The notes under the pieces were generated by a model, which worked only from the letters and a program-made list of their open reading frames with translations, ran no database searches and was not told where the DNA came from. From contig DASYMJ010000249.1 in assembly GCA_036009105.1 (NCBI GenBank), positions 1 through 14,542 on the forward strand: a stretch of 14,542 nt of DNA, in the 5' to 3' direction. The first letter of the stretch is position 1; every line of letters starts with the position of its first letter. The translations under genes and the position numbers were made by a program. Of this stretch, positions 1 through 7,282 are shown piece after piece. Origin of the DNA: JAFAVZ01 sp036009105 (GTDB lineage Bacteria; Acidobacteriota; Thermoanaerobaculia; Gp7-AA8).

Positions 1-534
1 AGAACTTGTTCGTGGCCTGCAGGTGATCGTGGTACGCGTAGAGGCCGGACTTGATCATGCTCTCCCGGGTCAGGAGGTAGAGGTTCTCCAGATCGCCGCC
101 GCTCTTCGGGTTCAGGGCGAGCAGGTCGATGTCCAGCACGAGCTCCGCATCGATCGGCTTGGCGAAGATGACCCGGAAGACGCGCCAGAGATTGCCGTTG
201 GTCAGCGCGACCCACTCCACGCCCTGGTTCGCCGCATAGTCGACGGCCTGCTTGGCATGGCCGTCCTTCAGCTCCAGGCCGATGGCCTTGACCTCGATGA
301 TCATCTGGAACTTGCCGTCGATGCGGTGGCCAGATCGCAGAAGGTGCCCCGGATGCAGAGCTCGCGCGTGACCTCGCTGTATTTGTCGTAGCCGAAGATC
401 TCGGCCATGACGTCGGTGACGATGAGCGAGGTGTCGGACTCGTTCACGTCGCGCGCCTTGGCGGCGGTCAGGATCGGCTGGAAGCGTTTCAAGCCTGTGG
501 CAAGGCGCTCGGCGGTACGCGACGGCACGTTCAT
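1..534 (-). pseudogene. PD-(D/E)XK nuclease-like protein (HsdR N-terminal type), frameshifted and cut by the window edge
   Basis: The ATG at 534 lies 22 bp after the stop of the upstream kinase gene. The first segment reads MNVPSRTAERLATGLKRF and continues to CIRGTFCDLA near position 328, then runs into a stop near 301. Moving to the next frame at about 323-327 restores an open frame to the window edge that begins RIDGKFQMIIEVKAIGLELK and later has QAVDYAANQGVEWVALTNG. Joined together, the two parts give an Asp (CDLA) followed by EVK, the core of a PD-(D/E)XK nuclease as in HSDR_N-type stand-alone proteins. Losing one base in the run near 325-327 explains the break. No tta, cta or tca triplet interrupts the second frame between 2 and 325, so the decay is recent or the shift is a sequencing or assembly error. 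The C-terminus lies outside the window. The fold assignment comes from motif reading only. Confidence 0.7.
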
Positions 535-556
535 GAACGAGAAGACACCGCCAACT

Positions 557-2287
557 CTATTTTGTGGCGACCGCCCGCAACCGAATCTCCGCATCCAGCC
601 GATGCCGCCCCTCCGGCCACGCTTTCAGGAAGGCGCGCCACATGGTCGGGGTGTTGATGCGGGTGGCCATCTCGAACTCGGCGGCCTCCTCCCGGCAGTG
701 GCGGGCGTCGCGGGCGCGGAGCGACTCTCCGTGGCGGCCGAGATAGTCATCCCAGGCGGCGCTCGAACCGGTCTCCCACGCCGTTTCCCAGTCGCGCGGC
801 TCGCGCTCGGTCACCGCGCGCTGCAGCTCGCCGACGCGCTCCCAGGCCTCGGAGCGATGCAGGCCGGCGGGATGGGCGGTCAGGTACACGTTCCAGGCCG
901 CGATGGTGTCGTGCTCGCGGGCGATGGCGTACTCCGCGTCGTCCGCCGCGTGGCGCGCGCGGCGCTTGGCCTCCTTCCGCTTCAAACGCGCCTCCCCCGC
1001 GCGCGGCGACTCGCGCCAGGCGCCCAGATACGCATCCCACGCTTCCTCCGTATCCGCCGCCGAAGCGGATGCGAAAGCAGCCGCCTCGTCAGCGGCCTTC
1101 TGCCGCATCCCGGCGAGGCGGATGTCGGCATCAAGGCGATGCCGCCCCTCGGGCCATGCCCGGAGGAACGAACGGAAAGCGTCGGTCGAGCCGGCGGCCA
1201 TCGCCTCCTCGAACGCGCCGGCCTCGTTCAGCAGCTCCTGCGCGGCCGCCACGCGCGGCGAGTCGGGATGCGCCTCCAGGAAACGCTGCCACGACGCCGA
1301 GCTGCCGTCTTCCCACGTCGCCTGAAACGCGTCCTCATCGATCGGACCGGAGACCGTGGCCGCCGAGACGACCACCGTCGCCTCCTCCTGCTTCGACCCG
1401 GTCATCTCCGTGCGCGTGAACGTGCCGGTGCCCGTCACCAGGAACGGAGCCAGCGCGTCGGCAAACTCGCGCGCCGAGGCGTAGCGCTTCTTGCGATCCT
1501 TCTCCAGCGCTTTGAGCACGACCGCCTCCAGCCCGGCCGGCAGCGCCAGCTCCGCGTTCGCGGCGCTGAACGCCGGCGGCGCCTCGGTCAGATGCTTCAG
1601 CAGGTAGCCATGCGGGGTCTTCGAAGCGAACGGCGGCACGCCGGTCAACATCTCGTACAGCACGACGCCGAAGCAGTAGAGATCGGCCCGGCCGTCGAGC
1701 TGCTCGCCGTCCGGCAGGCTGCCCAGCTGCTCGGGCGACATGTACTTCGGATTGCCGATCAGCATGCCGGCCTGCGTCGTATCGCTGGCCGCGCCGATGT
1801 CCTTTGCCACGCCGAGGTCGATGATCTTGACCAGCAGCCGGTCTTCGCCGTCGTAGGAGAGCATCACGTTGTCGGCGGAGATGTCGCGATGGAGCAGGCC
1901 GCGGCGATGGATGTGCTCCAGCCCGGCCAGCACCTGCGTCGCCACCTCGGCCGCGAGGGGCACGGGAAAGCGCCCGTGCGCGTTGCTCCACTGGCGCACC
2001 GTCGAGCCCTCGATGAACTCCGTGACCATGTAGCTGCCGCCGTCGCCGAGGATGGAAAAGTCGTGGACGAGGGCGACGTTCGGATGGTGGACCTGCGTCG
2101 CCAGGCGGGCCTCGCGCAGGAAGCGCTGGCGGTACGACTCGTCGGACATGAGGAACGCCTTCATCACCTTCACGCAGCGGAACGCGTTGAGGTGGATGTG
2201 ACGCGCCTTGTAGACCTCCCCCATCCCGCCCGCCCCGAGGAGCGTCAGGATCTCGTACTTGCCGTCGACCAGGGCGCCGGGCTCCAT
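557..2287 (-). CDS. Hanks-type Ser/Thr protein kinase with C-terminal repeats
   Basis: This 576-aa protein has a complete kinase domain at about residues 10-283. It shows the P-loop GAGGMGEVY (18-26), ATP-binding K40 in CVKVMK, the helix-C glutamate E59, the catalytic loop HRDISADN (D135, N140), the metal-binding DLG (D157) and MSPEQ in place of APE. The catalytic-loop lysine of the usual HRDxK is Ser here, and DFG is DLG; both occur in active bacterial kinases, so activity is likely. Residues from about 315 to the end form six degenerate repeats of roughly 40-48 aa with the pattern AW..FL.A.P.G.HR.DA, probably helical and used for protein binding. There is no transmembrane segment, so it should be cytoplasmic. 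The start is the first ATG, eight residues before the domain, with no Shine-Dalgarno sequence. It diverges from the S9 peptidase gene and is followed 22 bp later by the nuclease-like gene. Its substrate is unknown. Confidence 0.93.
   Translation of the reverse strand: MEPGALVDGKYEILTLLGAGGMGEVYKARHIHLNAFRCVKVMKAFLMSDESYRQRFLREARLATQVHHPNVALVHDFSILGDGGSYMVTEFIEGSTVRQWSNAHGRFPVPLAAEVATQVLAGLEHIHRRGLLHRDISADNVMLSYDGEDRLLVKIIDLGVAKDIGAASDTTQAGMLIGNPKYMSPEQLGSLPDGEQLDGRADLYCFGVVLYEMLTGVPPFASKTPHGYLLKHLTEAPPAFSAANAELALPAGLEAVVLKALEKDRKKRYASAREFADALAPFLVTGTGTFTRTEMTGSKQEEATVVVSAATVSGPIDEDAFQATWEDGSSASWQRFLEAHPDSPRVAAAQELLNEAGAFEEAMAAGSTDAFRSFLRAWPEGRHRLDADIRLAGMRQKAADEAAAFASASAADTEEAWDAYLGAWRESPRAGEARLKRKEAKRRARHAADDAEYAIAREHDTIAAWNVYLTAHPAGLHRSEAWERVGELQRAVTEREPRDWETAWETGSSAAWDDYLGRHGESLRARDARHCREEAAEFEMATRINTPTMWRAFLKAWPEGRHRLDAEIRLRAVATK
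588..625. repeat. DNA-level direct repeat inside the kinase gene (copy 1)
   Basis: This stretch encodes the last repeat of the kinase (LKAWPEGRHRLDAEIRL). It closely matches the stretch near 1124-1163 that encodes repeat 2 (LRAWPEGRHRLDADIRL). Both contain GATGCCGCCCCTC followed by a GGCCA. These two repeat units are much closer to each other than to the four between them, which suggests recent duplication or gene conversion. Confidence 0.6.
1124..1163. repeat. DNA-level direct repeat inside the kinase gene (copy 2)
   Basis: This is the partner of the repeat at 588-625. It encodes the second C-terminal repeat of the kinase with nearly the same residues (AWPEGRHRLDA). The intervening repeats have diverged in the same positions (for example HPAGLHRSEA and HGESLRARDA). 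Confidence 0.6.
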
Positions 2288-2322
2288 GATGTCAGTAGGT
2301 TAGTGCGTCACTCGGGGGTTGG

Positions 2323-2336
2323 CGTTTCCGGAACCG
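2323..2336. promoter_or_regulatory. Palindrome in the divergent kinase / S9 peptidase intergenic region
   Basis: The 95-bp gap between the divergent starts at 2287 and 2383 contains CGTTTCCGGAACCG, whose core TTCCGGAA (2326-2333) is a perfect palindrome; 12 of the 14 positions are symmetric. On the minus strand it overlaps the -10 part of a possible promoter, TTGCAG (2356-2361), 17 bp, TACGGT (2333-2338). It could be an operator shared by both genes. Palindromes this short also occur by chance in GC-rich DNA, so this is a weak call. Confidence 0.3.
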
Positions 2337-2367
2337 TACTCCCCACGCCGCCACCCTGCAAGCGGCG

Positions 2368-2373
2368 TATCAT
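2368..2373 (+). promoter_or_regulatory. -10-like hexamer close to the S9 peptidase start
   Basis: TATCAT lies 9 nt before the ATG at 2383 and there is no Shine-Dalgarno sequence between them. If it is a real -10 element, transcription would begin at or next to the start codon and give a leaderless mRNA. No convincing -35 is seen at the standard distance. Confidence 0.3.
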
Positions 2374-2382
2374 CCGCCGGCC

Positions 2383-4314
2383 ATGCGCATGAAGCTGCTC
2401 GCCCTCGCTCTCGCGTCTCTTTCCTTCGTCTTCGCCCGCTCGCCGGAAGAGCGCGCCATCACCGACCCGCAATCCATCACCTCGGCGAAAAATGATCGCG
2501 CCCGGCCGGTGCCGATCGAGGACCTCTTCTTCACCCGCAACATCACGAACGGCGCCTGGTCGCCGGACGGCAAAGAGATCGTCTTCACCACGAATCTCAC
2601 CGGCCGGATGAACCTGTGGAAGGTCGCGGCGGCCGGCGGCTGGCCGGTACAGCTCGCGGTTTCTGATGACCGCCAGATGCGCGGCATGTGGACGCCGGAC
2701 GGCAAGTGGATCCTCTGGCAGCAGGACCGCGGCGGCAACGAGCAGTGGGACCTCTACTCCATCCCCGCCGCGGGCGGCGCGCCGGTGAACATCACCGCGA
2801 CGCCCGACATCTCCGAGTCCGACGCGCTCCCCTCGCCCGACTCCACCCGCCTCGCCATCAACTACAAGCCGAAGACCGCCTCGGTGACGGACATCGCCGT
2901 GCTCGATCTCACCACCCGCGCGGTGCGCAACCTGACCAACGACAAGTCCGCGGACCGGACGTGGAGCGTCGCCGCATGGAGCCCGGACAGCAAGACGATC
3001 TTTGCCAACCGGCGGAACCCCGACGAAACGGTGGGCGAGATCTGGCGCATCGACGCCGCGACCGGCGCGCTGGAGAACCTGACCCCGCACCTGAAGGCGA
3101 TCTCCACCACGGCCGATGCGCTCTCGCCGGACGGCCGGACCCTGCTCATCACCTCGAACGAGAAAGGCGGCTATGACAACGTTGCGCTGCTGGACGTCGC
3201 GACGAAGAAGCTGACCTGGATCACGGACCTGAAGTGGGAGGCAAAGGGGGCGGACTTTTCGCCGGACGGGAAATGGATCGCCTACACGGCCAACGAGGAT
3301 GGGCAGAACGACATCTTCCTCGCCCAAGCCGGCGGCGGCAATGCGCAACGCATCGACCTGCCGCGCGGGATCAACTCCCCGGTCGGCACCACGGGCGTGT
3401 TCAGCCCGCGGGGCGACCGGCTGCTCGTCTCCCATCAGAGCTCCATCACACCGAACGACTACTGGATCTATGACCTCCAGAGCCGCAAGGCGACGCAGCT
3501 GAGCCGCTCGGCGCTGGCCAGTCTCGATGCGGCGGTGCTGCCGCCGGCGCAGATCGTCACCTACAAGAGCTTCGACGGCACGCTGATCAGCGCACTGCTC
3601 TGGGTCCCGTTCAACCTGGCGCGCAATGGCAGGAACCCGGGTGTGGTCATGCCGCACGGCGGCCCGACCGGCCAGACCATCGACAGCTTCAATCGCAATG
3701 CGGCGGCGCTCGTTTCGCGCGGCTATACGGTGATCGCGCCGAACGTGCGCGGCTCGAGCGGCTACGGCATGGCTTTCCAGAAGATGAACTATCAGGACCT
3801 CGGCGGCGCCGATCTGCAGGACGAGGTCCATGCCGCGAAGTTCCTCTCCCAGACCGGCTATGTCGATGCCAAGAAGATCGGCATCGCGGGCGGCTCGTAT
3901 GGCGGGTTCATGACGCTGATGGCCATCGGCAAGACGCCCGACGTGTGGGCGGCGGCGGTCGACCTGTTCGGCATCGTCGACTGGTACACCATGCTCCAGC
4001 ACGAGGACCCGCGGCTGCAGGAGTACGAGAAATCGCTCCTTGGCGACCCGGTGAAAGACCGCGCGGTGTACGAGAACACCTCGCCCATCAAGCATCTGGC
4101 GGATGCGAAGGCGCCGCTGCTCGTATTGCAGGGGGAGAACGACATCCGCGTCCCGAAAGAGGAGTCGGAGCAGGTCGTGTCGATTTTGCAGAAGGCCGGC
4201 AAGACGGTCGACGCTCATTACTATCCGGCCGAGGGGCATGGATTCCAGAAGCGGGAAAACCAGATCGATTCGGTCAAGCGGCTGGTGGATTGGTTCGAGA
4301 AGTATTTGAAGTAG
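2383..4314 (+). CDS. Secreted S9 family (prolyl oligopeptidase-type) serine peptidase
   Basis: This 643-aa protein starts with a signal peptide (MRMKLLALALASLSFVFA, cleavage near residue 18), so it should act in the periplasm or outside the cell. Residues of about 40-380 contain repeated 'SPDGK' blades (WSPDGKEIVF, WTPDGKWILW, FSPDGKWIAY), the WD40-like beta-propeller that restricts access to oligopeptides in this family. The C-terminal alpha/beta-hydrolase domain has the oxyanion-side HGGPT near residue 425, the nucleophile in GGSYGGFM (S505), D587 in ENDIRVP and H619 in EGHGF. All three catalytic residues are present and the length is normal for acylaminoacyl-peptidase or dipeptidyl-aminopeptidase-like enzymes; the exact specificity cannot be read from the sequence. 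It likely degrades peptides for nutrition or envelope turnover. The sigma factor gene follows 58 bp downstream on the same strand. Confidence 0.95.
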   Translation: MRMKLLALALASLSFVFARSPEERAITDPQSITSAKNDRARPVPIEDLFFTRNITNGAWSPDGKEIVFTTNLTGRMNLWKVAAAGGWPVQLAVSDDRQMRGMWTPDGKWILWQQDRGGNEQWDLYSIPAAGGAPVNITATPDISESDALPSPDSTRLAINYKPKTASVTDIAVLDLTTRAVRNLTNDKSADRTWSVAAWSPDSKTIFANRRNPDETVGEIWRIDAATGALENLTPHLKAISTTADALSPDGRTLLITSNEKGGYDNVALLDVATKKLTWITDLKWEAKGADFSPDGKWIAYTANEDGQNDIFLAQAGGGNAQRIDLPRGINSPVGTTGVFSPRGDRLLVSHQSSITPNDYWIYDLQSRKATQLSRSALASLDAAVLPPAQIVTYKSFDGTLISALLWVPFNLARNGRNPGVVMPHGGPTGQTIDSFNRNAAALVSRGYTVIAPNVRGSSGYGMAFQKMNYQDLGGADLQDEVHAAKFLSQTGYVDAKKIGIAGGSYGGFMTLMAIGKTPDVWAAAVDLFGIVDWYTMLQHEDPRLQEYEKSLLGDPVKDRAVYENTSPIKHLADAKAPLLVLQGENDIRVPKEESEQVVSILQKAGKTVDAHYYPAEGHGFQKRENQIDSVKRLVDWFEKYLK

Positions 4315-4372
4315 ATCGGTATGTACCAGTCCCCTATGAGTGCCAGGTTCAGGCGATAATGAGCGTCACTTC

Positions 4373-5248
4373 ATGGAGGACTTCACCGATTCATCCGGCG
4401 AGAGGCTGCTCGTCGAGAACCTCGATCTGGTCGAGCGGCTGACCCGGTTCGTCTGCCGCAACAAGCTCGAGCCGAGTGAAGTCGAGGATTTTTCGGCGTG
4501 GGTCAAGCTCCGGCTGGTGGAGAACCACTACGGCATCCTGCGGAAGTTCCAACGGCGCTGCAGCCTGGCGACGTACCTCACGACCGTCATCAAGCGACTC
4601 TTCAGCGACTATCAGATTCATCGGCGCGGCAAGTGGCACACCTCGGCGAAGGCACGGCAGCTGGGACCCTTTGCGGTATGGCTCGAGCTGCTATTGCACC
4701 GGGACCGGAAGCAGTTGGACGAGGCGATTGAGATCGTCAGCGTCAATGAAGCGGCACCGTCGCGAGCGGAATTGGTAAACCTGGCGGACGAGCTGCCTCG
4801 GAGGTCCGCACCTCCCTCCTTTGTGAAGGCGGACGATGAGGAGCAGGAACTGTCCGTCTCGGCGGAGGCTGCCGAGTCGGGCGCGATGGCGGATGAGAGG
4901 CAGAGAACCGCCAACAAGGTCACCAAAACGGCGATGGCCTTCCTGGCGACGCTGGATAAGAAGGATTTGACGATCCTGCGGATGCGGTTCGCGCAGGAGA
5001 TCAGCGTGGCGGACATCGCGCGCATGTTGCATATGGAGCAGAAGCCGCTTTACCGGCGGATCGAGGCAATCCTCAAGAATCTGGGAAAAGAGCTGGTGAG
5101 CGCCGGGATCAAGCCCGGCGATGTCGACGATCTCATCGGAAGGAACGACATTCGGCTCAGGTTCAGCTTGTTATTCATGGGAAAACCGGCAAAGCGTTCG
5201 TCACCCGGTAATGGGTCCGGGCCGGGAGACGAACGGGAGCCAAGATGA
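4373..5248 (+). CDS. Sigma-70 family RNA polymerase sigma factor (ECF-like)
   Basis: From the ATG at 4373 the protein has 291 aa; an in-frame GTG at 4340 would add 11 residues, but neither start has a good ribosome binding site. The N-terminal part (about residues 28-100) resembles region 2: a helix with EVEDFSAWVKLRLVENHYG, followed by CSLATYLTTVIKRLFSDY and HRRGKW, the part expected to contact core enzyme and the -10. After an acidic, poorly conserved linker, residues of about 195-250 look like region 4, with LDKKDLTILRMRFAQEIS and the helix-turn-helix SVADIARMLHMEQKPLYRRI. The long linker and tail make it larger than a typical ECF factor. Its stop overlaps the start of the anti-sigma gene (ATGA at 5245-5248), so the two are translationally coupled and the sigma factor is probably held inactive by that partner. 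Confidence 0.82.
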   Translation: MEDFTDSSGERLLVENLDLVERLTRFVCRNKLEPSEVEDFSAWVKLRLVENHYGILRKFQRRCSLATYLTTVIKRLFSDYQIHRRGKWHTSAKARQLGPFAVWLELLLHRDRKQLDEAIEIVSVNEAAPSRAELVNLADELPRRSAPPSFVKADDEEQELSVSAEAAESGAMADERQRTANKVTKTAMAFLATLDKKDLTILRMRFAQEISVADIARMLHMEQKPLYRRIEAILKNLGKELVSAGIKPGDVDDLIGRNDIRLRFSLLFMGKPAKRSSPGNGSGPGDEREPR

Positions 5249-6108
5249 TCGAGATGACCGAACGTCCGTTATGCCCCGACCCCGAAGCGCTGGGGATCTT
5301 CGCGGAGGGAAGCGCGAGCCAGGAGGAGACCGTCCGCATTCGGGAGCACCTCGCGACGTGCAACGACTGCCTGGACGAGGTCGGCGAGGTGACACGCTTT
5401 GCAACCGAAACTCCGGCGAACGTGGTGCCGATGCCCCGCGGCGGCTCCGGGCGGCGCGGCGGGTGGCTGGCCGCCGCCGCGGCGCTGGTGGTGGTGGCCG
5501 GGGGGGCGGGGGTGTGGCGGATGGTGACGGCGGATCCCGCCGATGCCCTGCGGCGTTCGCTGCCGGCCGACAATCGGATCGTAGAGCCGCGGCTCTACGG
5601 GTTCGCGCATCGTAAATTCGAACGGCTCCGCGGCGCCGAAAAGCCTGACCATATTTCATTGTCCGCCGCCGGCACCGCCATACTCGCTCGTGCGGAACAC
5701 AGCGACTCCGTGAAGATGAAGCACGCCGAAGGGCTCGCTAAATTGCTACTGTGGCAGGAGCCCTACGGCGGCGACATCCCGGGCGCGGTCACCGAATTAA
5801 CCGCGCTCACCGAACGGGAGCCGCGCAATGCGTACCTCTGGAATGACCTTGCCGCGGCACGCCTCACGCGGGCGGAGTGGATTCGAGAGAAAGACCCTCA
5901 GCAGGCGATGTACAGGGACGCGCTCGCGGCGGCGGAAGAAGCGCTGAAGCTCAAGCCCGAACTTCGGGAGGCTCTCTTCAACAGGGCGCTGGCATTGGAG
6001 GGGATCGACCCGGTCAAGGCGAAGGCCGCCTGGGAGCAGTACATCCAGACGGAAGCCGACCCCGGCTGGAAGGAAGACGCGCAGCAGCACCTCGACCATC
6101 TCCAGTAG
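5245..6108 (+). CDS. Membrane-bound anti-sigma factor with zinc-finger and TPR-like domain
   Basis: This 287-aa protein has a zf-HC2-type anti-sigma domain at residues 8-50, with HLATCNDC supplying H35, C39 and C42, and C10 as the likely fourth zinc ligand. One transmembrane segment follows at about 73-92 (GGWLAAAAALVVVAGGAGVW). The outer part, about 100-287, ends in two or three TPR-like helical pairs (for example AYLWNDLAAARLTRAEW and ALAAAEEALKLKPELREALF), suggesting a periplasmic protein-binding surface. The layout is cytoplasmic sigma-binding end, membrane, sensor end. Its start overlaps the sigma gene stop by 4 bp and is preceded by GGGAG, so the pair is produced together. The signal and any releasing protease are not identifiable. 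The TPR-bearing outer domain is unusual compared with minimal anti-sigma factors. Confidence 0.82.
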   Translation: MIEMTERPLCPDPEALGIFAEGSASQEETVRIREHLATCNDCLDEVGEVTRFATETPANVVPMPRGGSGRRGGWLAAAAALVVVAGGAGVWRMVTADPADALRRSLPADNRIVEPRLYGFAHRKFERLRGAEKPDHISLSAAGTAILARAEHSDSVKMKHAEGLAKLLLWQEPYGGDIPGAVTELTALTEREPRNAYLWNDLAAARLTRAEWIREKDPQQAMYRDALAAAEEALKLKPELREALFNRALALEGIDPVKAKAAWEQYIQTEADPGWKEDAQQHLDHLQ

Positions 6109-6153
6109 TTGTGTATCTACGCACCTCCGCCCCCCAACGTCCGGCAACATGGT

Positions 6154-6180
6154 TACAATGGGGTGTCGAAATCGAGGAGG
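6154..6180 (+). promoter_or_regulatory. Possible -10 and strong ribosome binding site of the MarR-like gene
   Basis: TACAAT (6154-6159) is a good -10 match. AGGAGG (6175-6180) lies 5 nt before the ATG at 6186 and fixes that start codon. No clear -35 hexamer is seen 16-18 bp upstream of the TACAAT, so the promoter part is tentative while the ribosome binding site is firm. Confidence 0.5.
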
Positions 6181-6185
6181 TCGCG

Positions 6186-6680
6186 ATGAAGCAGCCGCGC
6201 CGCGTACGCGACGTCGATCCGGATCCCGAGGCTTGTATCTTCATGGCCCGGGCCTGTCTGAGCTCCAACCTTCGCAAAACGGAACGGGTCGTCACGCGCC
6301 ACTACGACTCCTATCTCGCCTCGGCCGGCGTCACGGCCGTGCAGTTGCCGATGATCGCCATCATCGCTTCCGCCGAGGAGCCGAGCTTTCGCCTCCTCTC
6401 CGAGCAGCTCGACCTCGACCGCTCCACCCTCTCGCGCAACCTGGCGCTCCTGCGCGAGAAAGGCATCGTCAAGATCGGACCCTCGTCCGGGCCGAAGCCG
6501 GGGCTCATCACCCTCACGGCGAAGGGGCGGAACACCCTCCGCCGCGCGGCTGACCGCTGGCACGAGGCGCATCGCGAGCTGGCCAGGGCGCTCACCGAGA
6601 AGACCATGACCCAGGGCGTCGACTTTTTGAAGGTGCTGCGGCGCGGCGCGCGCGGCGCCAAGGGCGGCAGCGGCGACTAG
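6186..6680 (+). CDS. MarR-like winged helix-turn-helix transcriptional regulator
   Basis: This 164-aa protein has the MarR layout. An N-terminal helical dimerisation part (about residues 16-60, ACLSSNLRKTERVVTRHYDS) leads to a winged helix: FRLLSEQLDLDRSTLSRNLA carries the recognition helix at about 78-93, and IVKIGPSSGPKPGLITLTAK forms the wing. A C-terminal helix (about 118-150) closes the dimer. The start at 6186 is chosen because of the AGGAGG 5 nt upstream; an open frame continues further 5' but overlaps the anti-sigma gene. No ligand or target can be named. MarR proteins often control an adjacent gene, and the only convergent neighbour is the small membrane protein, whose stop codon overlaps this one (6677-6680). 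Confidence 0.85.
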   Translation: MKQPRRVRDVDPDPEACIFMARACLSSNLRKTERVVTRHYDSYLASAGVTAVQLPMIAIIASAEEPSFRLLSEQLDLDRSTLSRNLALLREKGIVKIGPSSGPKPGLITLTAKGRNTLRRAADRWHEAHRELARALTEKTMTQGVDFLKVLRRGARGAKGGSGD

Positions 6681-7066
6681 CGCCGCGGGCTCAGCGAGCG
6701 GGCCACCAGACCGATGCCGCCCACCAGCAGCACCAGCATCAGGATGGTGTTGAAGAGTGTCGTCGGCCGGAAGTAGATGTCGAGGTTGGTGAGGATGCCG
6801 ACGAAGATGATCACCGCCCCGGCGATGGTCAGCAGCCAGCCGAGCGCCGACTTGCCGTTGAAGAACAGCAGCGCGATGCCGAGGATGAACGGCAGCAGCG
6901 ACAGCCCGAACGCGTTGTAGCCCCACAGGTGCCAGCCGCCGCTGGTCACCGTGACCTGGTTGGTCAGCAGCCAGCCGCCGGCCACCGCCATCACGAACCC
7001 GATCAGGAACGTCCCGATGCCGCCTTCCGTCCCGCCCGCGCCGCGGACCCGCGTGTGGTCATTCAT
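6677..7066 (-). CDS. Small four-helix membrane protein of unknown function
   Basis: This 129-aa protein is almost entirely membrane-embedded. Four hydrophobic segments are visible at about residues 18-36 (GTFLIGFVMAVAGGWLL), 48-68 (WGYNAFGLSLLPFILGIALL), 73-92 (ALGWLLTIAGAVIIFVGIL) and 103-121 (LFNTILMLVLLVGGIGLVA). The N-terminus (MNDHTRVRGAGGTEGG) and C-terminus (RSLSPRR) are short and polar. I do not recognise the family. It converges on the MarR-like gene and the two TAG stops overlap by two bases. A -10-like TATCTT (7075-7080) lies 8 nt before the ATG and there is no Shine-Dalgarno sequence, so the mRNA may be leaderless. The tRNA gene lies upstream on the same strand, with a hairpin between. 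Confidence 0.75.
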   Translation of the reverse strand: MNDHTRVRGAGGTEGGIGTFLIGFVMAVAGGWLLTNQVTVTSGGWHLWGYNAFGLSLLPFILGIALLFFNGKSALGWLLTIAGAVIIFVGILTNLDIYFRPTTLFNTILMLVLLVGGIGLVARSLSPRR

Positions 7067-7074
7067 GGTTCGTC

Positions 7075-7080
7075 AAGATA
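7075..7080 (-). promoter_or_regulatory. -10-like hexamer close to the small membrane protein start
   Basis: On the minus strand TATCTT lies 8 nt before the ATG at 7066, with no Shine-Dalgarno sequence in the gap. A weak TCGACA lies upstream at a short 15-bp spacing. This suggests a promoter that gives a leaderless transcript, but the match is modest. Confidence 0.25.
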
Positions 7081-7086
7081 CACGAA

Positions 7087-7111
7087 GGGCCGCGCTGTCG
7101 AGACGCGGCCC
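7087..7111 (-). terminator. Hairpin downstream of tRNA-Gly
   Basis: GGGCCGCG and CGCGGCCC form a perfect 8-bp GC stem with a 9-nt loop. On the minus strand it begins 17 nt after the CCA end of tRNA-Gly and ends before the next gene's start at 7066. No T-run follows, so it is not a classic intrinsic terminator; it may stop transcription inefficiently or mark the 3' trailer for processing. Confidence 0.45.
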
Positions 7112-7128
7112 TGAATCCGTGAGCGTTT

Positions 7129-7204
<76 letters not shown>

Positions 7205-7218
7205 TTGTTGAGCGGCGA

Positions 7219-7247
7219 AGGATAGGCGAACCGTCCCGCGCAGTCAA
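7219..7247 (-). promoter_or_regulatory. Sigma-70-type promoter of tRNA-Gly
   Basis: On the minus strand, TTGACT (7247-7242) and TATCCT (7224-7219) are separated by exactly 17 bp. Transcription would begin around 7211-7212, leaving a 5' leader of about 8 nt before the mature tRNA end at 7204. It is the best promoter match in the window. Confidence 0.8.
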
Positions 7248-7282
7248 GACCGGCTAACGCCTCCCCCCCGGGTGCTATTCCG

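Noticed and set aside
407..2392. 661-codon open frame antisense to the kinase
   Set aside because: The kinase motifs on the minus strand are complete, and this frame is a codon-bias shadow.
2308..4239. 643-codon open frame antisense to the S9 peptidase
   Set aside because: The plus-strand protein has a signal peptide, blade repeats and a full catalytic triad. The antisense product is Arg/Val/Asp-rich and low in structure, as expected from the GC-rich third-position bias of the real gene.
4340..4372. GTG at 4340 as the sigma factor start
   Set aside because: It adds 11 residues with no family support, and it has no ribosome binding site; ATG 4373 is preferred, though its own site is weak.
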